A stretch of 10,800 nt of DNA, taken from positions 1 through 10,800 of the forward strand of contig JASLDZ010000232.1 in assembly GCA_030151985.1 (NCBI GenBank). Reading direction: 5' to 3'. Shown here piece after piece: positions 8,087-10,800 of this stretch. The position numbers were made by a program, and so were the translations under genes. The notes under the pieces were generated by a model. The model had not been told where the DNA came from, did not search any database, and saw nothing but the letters and a program-made list of their open reading frames with translations. This DNA comes from Caulobacteraceae bacterium. Its GTDB lineage: Bacteria > Pseudomonadota > Alphaproteobacteria > Caulobacterales > Caulobacteraceae. Each line of letters starts with the position of its first letter. The stretch's first letter is position 1.

Positions 8087-9093
8087 AGGTCGCCATGCTG
8101 GCGCCGATCTCCTGGCGCACGCCGCCGCGGGCCTATGGGCCGTGGGAGCTGGTCACGAGTCTCCTCACCGAGGCGCTGGTCGCGCGCGGGGTGGACGTGA
8201 CGCTGTTCGCCACGCTCGACTCCGTCACGGCGGGCAAGCTGGATGGCGTCGTGCCCCGCGCATACTCCGAAGACCCGACGGTCGACGCCAAGGTGGCCGA
8301 GGCGCTGCACGTCTCCCACGTGTTCGAGCGGGCGGCCGAGTTCGACCTGATCCACAACCAGGCCGACTTCATCCCGCTGGTGTTCTCGCGCCTGGTCGAC
8401 ACGCCCGTCGTGACGACGATCCACGGCTTCTCTTCGCCGCGCATAGTCCCCGTGTTCAAGCGGTACGAGGACCGCGTCCACTACGTCGCGATCAGCAAGG
8501 CCGACCGCGCCCCCGACCTGCGCTATGCGGCCACCATCCACCACGGCATCCCGGTGGAGGACTTCCCCTTCGATCCCGACGGTTCCGAGGACTTGCTGTT
8601 CTTCGGCCGCATGCACCCGGACAAGGGCGCGGCGGAGGCGGTGCAGGTCGCGCGTGAGACCGGGCGGCGCCTGGTCATGTGCGGGATCGTCCAGGACGAG
8701 GGCTACTTCCAGCGGACGGTCGAGCCCTTCGTCGACGGCGAGCGGATCGTCTACCGCGGCGCCGTGGGGGGCGAGGATCGCACCCGGGCGCTCGGCGGCG
8801 CGCGGGCGCTGCTGCACCTGATCGGCTTCGACGAGCCCTTCGGCCTGTCGGTGGTCGAGGCCATGGCCTGCGGCACGCCGGTGATCGCCTTCAACCGCGG
8901 CTCCATGCCCGAGCTGATCGACCACGGCGTCACCGGCTTCCTGGTCGAGACGGTGGAGCAGGCCGTCGAGGCGGTCGGTCGCGTCGGCGAGTTGGACCGC
9001 GCCGCCTGTCGCCGGGCGGTGGAGGCGCGCTTCAGCGTGGATCGCATGGCCGACGCCTACCTCGCCCTCTACCGCCGCCTCCTGGCCGGCTGA
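8083..9093 (+). CDS. GT4-family glycosyltransferase (GT-B fold)
   Basis: The product has 336 residues, a usual to slightly short length for GT4. The N-terminal acceptor-binding half begins MKVAMLAPISWRTPP and carries GPWE (19-22), HNQADF (91-96) and TTIHGF (111-116). The donor-binding half carries FFGRMHPDKGA (173-183) and the E-x7-E segment FDEPFGLSVVEAMACGTPVI (249-268; Glu251 and Glu259), followed by GSMPELI. Family members are retaining enzymes using nucleotide sugars such as UDP-glucose or GDP-mannose; the donor is not readable here. No membrane segment is visible, so it is probably cytosolic or peripheral. GGAG five bases before the ATG plus the ATGA overlap with the GH13 gene indicate coupled translation. 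With GH130 and GH13 it may build a disaccharide or glycoside that the other two degrade, or modify a common acceptor; this is inference. Confidence 0.88.
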
Positions 9094-9108
9094 GCGGCCG
9101 CGCGCTCA
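9091..9108. terminator. Perfect hairpin spanning both convergent stop codons
   Basis: TGAGCG (9091-9096) and CGCTCA (9103-9108) form a perfect 6-bp stem with a 6-base loop, GCCGCG. The first three bases are the GT4 stop codon and the last three are the stop of the receiver gene on the other strand, so the symmetry is shared by both transcripts. No T-run follows on either side, so intrinsic termination would be weak. It could be a bidirectional pause or RNA 3'-end stabiliser. Confidence 0.35.
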
Positions 9109-9573
9109 GATCAGGAAGGCGTCGTCCCCGTCCTCCGCCATCGCCGGGGCGAGCGGGGAGGGCGGGCCCTGGGTGCGCGGGCTCGCGCGGCCGCGGGCGA
9201 TCAGGCGGCCGACGCGGGCGATCAGCATCTTGTCGTCGAACGGCTTGGCCAGATAGTCGTCGGCGCCGCCCTCCCGCGCCCTCATCACGTCCGCCGGCGC
9301 GTTGCGGGCGGTGAGCATCAGCACCGGCACGCGCGCGAGCGTCGTCTCCGAGCGCATGGCGTGCAGCACGCCGAAGCCGTCCAGCCGCGGCATGTTCACG
9401 TCCAGCACCGCCGCGGCGAGCGGGCCCTCCAGCGCCCGCTCCAGCGCCTCCATGCCGTCGCGGGCGGCGACGACGTGGCAGCCCGCCAGCTCCAGCCGCA
9501 CGGTGACGAGCTCCAGGATTGCGGGGTCGTCCTCCGCCACCAGGACGCGGGGACGGCGGGCGTCACGCGGCAT
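9106..9573 (-). CDS. Stand-alone response regulator (single receiver domain)
   Basis: The product has 155 residues with one CheY-like receiver domain (about 8-128) and no output domain. All phosphorylation residues are present: acidic pocket E14-D15-D16, phosphoacceptor Asp58 in AAVLDVNMPRLDG, Thr88 in LMLTAR and Lys110 in YLAKPF. After the fold comes an odd tail of about 25 residues, Pro/Ala-rich and then acidic (PPSPLAPAMAEDGDDAFLI), which may be a docking tail. GGAGG six bases before the ATG is the best ribosome site in this part of the window. The gene overlaps the end of the hybrid kinase by 11 bases, so the two are coupled and the kinase, or its receiver through a phosphotransfer protein, is the likely partner. 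The cellular output is unknown. It converges on the GT4 gene with 12 bases between stops. Confidence 0.91.
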   Translation of the reverse strand: MPRDARRPRVLVAEDDPAILELVTVRLELAGCHVVAARDGMEALERALEGPLAAAVLDVNMPRLDGFGVLHAMRSETTLARVPVLMLTARNAPADVMRAREGGADDYLAKPFDDKMLIARVGRLIARGRASPRTQGPPSPLAPAMAEDGDDAFLI

Positions 9574-10800
9574 CGGCCGCCTCCAGGCGCGGGGGAACGC
9601 TCCCGACGTGGCGCCGCAGCAGCTCGGCCAGCGCGCGGGGGGACAGCGGCTTGGCCAGGGCGCCGTCGAAGATCGGGTCGGGCGCGGCCAGAACGTCGGC
9701 GGAGAAGGCGATCAGGGGCGTGCGTGCGTTGGGCCCCGCGCCATCGCGGATCATCCGCGCCGCGGCGACGCCGCCCAGGCCGGGCATCCGCAGGTCCATC
9801 AGCACGAGGTCGTAGGCGCGCAAGGCCGCGCACCGCACCGCCACGTCGCCGCTCGCCACGGGATCCACCGTGAGGCCCATGGCCCGGAGCGCGGCGGCGG
9901 TCACTTCGCGGTTGGCCGTATGGTCGTCGACCAGCAGGACATGCGCCCCGTCGAGCAAGAGCGGCCCCGGAGGCGCCGCAACGTCCATCTGCGCGCCGTC
10001 GTCCACGCGGGCCGCGGGCATGCGGACTCCGAAGCACGACCCGACGCCCGGTTCGCTCTCGACCCAGACGGCGCCGCCCATGGCCTCCACCAGGCCCTTG
10101 CAGATCGCCAGTCCCAGGCCCGTGCCGCCGTGCCGCCGGGTGCTGGAGCCGTCCACCTGGGTGAACCGCTGGAACAGCCGCGCCTGTTCGGCCGGGGCCA
10201 CGCCGACCCCCGTGTCGCGCACGAGGAAGGTCACGGCGCCGTCCCCGTAAGCGGCCTCGAGGCCCACCTCGCCGCGATCGGTGAACTTCAGCGCGTTGCC
10301 CAGGAGGTTGACGAGCACCTGCCGCACCCGGTCGCCGTCCAGCATGATCCGCTCCGGCAGCCCGTCCGCCTGGAGCCGGAGCGCGATCCCCTTGGCGCGC
10401 GCGTCGTTCTCGAACAGCTCCAGCGTTTCGCGCGCCAGCGTCGCCGGGTCGGTCGGGGTGGGCGCGAGCTCGATCTGGCCGGCCTCGAGCCGCGAGAAGT
10501 CGAGGACGTCGTTGACCGACCCCAGCAGCGCCTTGCCCGCCACGCGCACGCGATCCAGGTACCTCCGCGAGACGTCCGACAGCTCCGGCTGTTCGGCGAC
10601 CAGGCCGGCGAAGCCCAGCACCGCGGTCAGCGGCGTGCGGAGCTCGTGGCTCATGTTGGCGAGGAACTCGGCCTTGGCGGCGGCGGCCGCCTCGGCCTCG
10701 CGACGGGCCTGCAGCAGCTCGGACTCCAGCCGCTTCCGGGCGGTGATGTCGCGGGCGATGTCCACGAAGCCGGTGGCGAGGCCCGCCGCGTCGAGGTTCA
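9563..10800 (-). CDS. Hybrid sensor histidine kinase, PAS-HisKA-HATPase-receiver (N-terminus off window)
   Basis: About 412 residues are visible and the frame is open through the right edge, so the sensor part is missing. The first residues (GFVDIARDITARKRLESEL) are the typical end of a PAS/PAC domain. HisKA follows, with the phosphoacceptor His in FLANMSHELRTPL (His codon 10648-10646). The HATPase domain has its N-box VLVNLLGNALKF, then DTGVGVAP and GGTGLGLAICKGL. A C-terminal receiver has HVLLVDDH and the phosphoacceptor Asp in LVLMDLRMP (codon 9796-9794), with Lys in ALAKPL. It is probably a cytoplasmic or membrane-anchored PAS-sensing kinase; the signal is not visible. The receiver's segment between Ser of FSAD and that Lys is 17 residues, against 22 in CheY and in the neighbouring receiver, so helix 4 appears shortened. 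It reads into the stand-alone receiver gene with an 11-base overlap. Confidence 0.93.
   Translation of the reverse strand, partial: NLDAAGLATGFVDIARDITARKRLESELLQARREAEAAAAAKAEFLANMSHELRTPLTAVLGFAGLVAEQPELSDVSRRYLDRVRVAGKALLGSVNDVLDFSRLEAGQIELAPTPTDPATLARETLELFENDARAKGIALRLQADGLPERIMLDGDRVRQVLVNLLGNALKFTDRGEVGLEAAYGDGAVTFLVRDTGVGVAPAEQARLFQRFTQVDGSSTRRHGGTGLGLAICKGLVEAMGGAVWVESEPGVGSCFGVRMPAARVDDGAQMDVAAPPGPLLLDGAHVLLVDDHTANREVTAAALRAMGLTVDPVASGDVAVRCAALRAYDLVLMDLRMPGLGGVAAARMIRDGAGPNARTPLIAFSADVLAAPDPIFDGALAKPLSPRALAELLRRHVGSVPPRLEAADAA

Overview
The window is very GC-rich throughout, with strong G/C bias at third codon positions, which produces long spurious antisense reading frames. The gene families (a membrane-bound ferritin/iron exporter of the alphaproteobacterial MbfA type, a ModE regulator with two Mop domains, a phosphate-selective-type porin, a PAS hybrid histidine kinase) point to a Gram-negative alphaproteobacterium, perhaps Caulobacterales-like. 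This placement is inferred from gene content and base composition only. I see no tRNA, rRNA, insertion sequence, phage gene, CRISPR array or origin. The region looks like ordinary, tightly packed chromosome.

Layout from left to right. Positions 1-89 (minus) hold only the signal peptide of an exported protein that runs off the left edge. It is divergent from an iron/molybdenum block: mbfA (277-1233, plus) is followed after 7 bases by modE (1241-2035, plus). ModE meets a minus-strand operon tail to tail, and the two stop codons share one CTAG. That operon reads porin (5119 to 3467), modA, modB with gaps of only a few bases. The ATPase gene modC is not in the window.

A non-coding stretch of under 300 bases (5120-5405) carries a perfect 9-bp inverted repeat. 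It separates the porin operon from a plus-strand carbohydrate operon of a GH130 glycoside phosphorylase/hydrolase, a GH13 alpha-glucosidase-like enzyme and a GT4 glycosyltransferase. Each of these genes overlaps the next by ATGA, so they are very likely translationally coupled. The set suggests making and breaking a small glucose- or mannose-containing glycoside, but the substrate cannot be read from the sequence.

The right end is a minus-strand signalling pair that converges on the GT4 gene. A hybrid histidine kinase (PAS end, HisKA, HATPase, receiver; N-terminus off the window) overlaps by 11 bases a stand-alone receiver protein. A small perfect hairpin spans both convergent stop codons (GT4 and receiver).

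No clearly new system is evident. The points most worth checking are the iron-exporter/ModE coupling, the porin-modAB operon without modC, and the three-gene GH130-GH13-GT4 unit.
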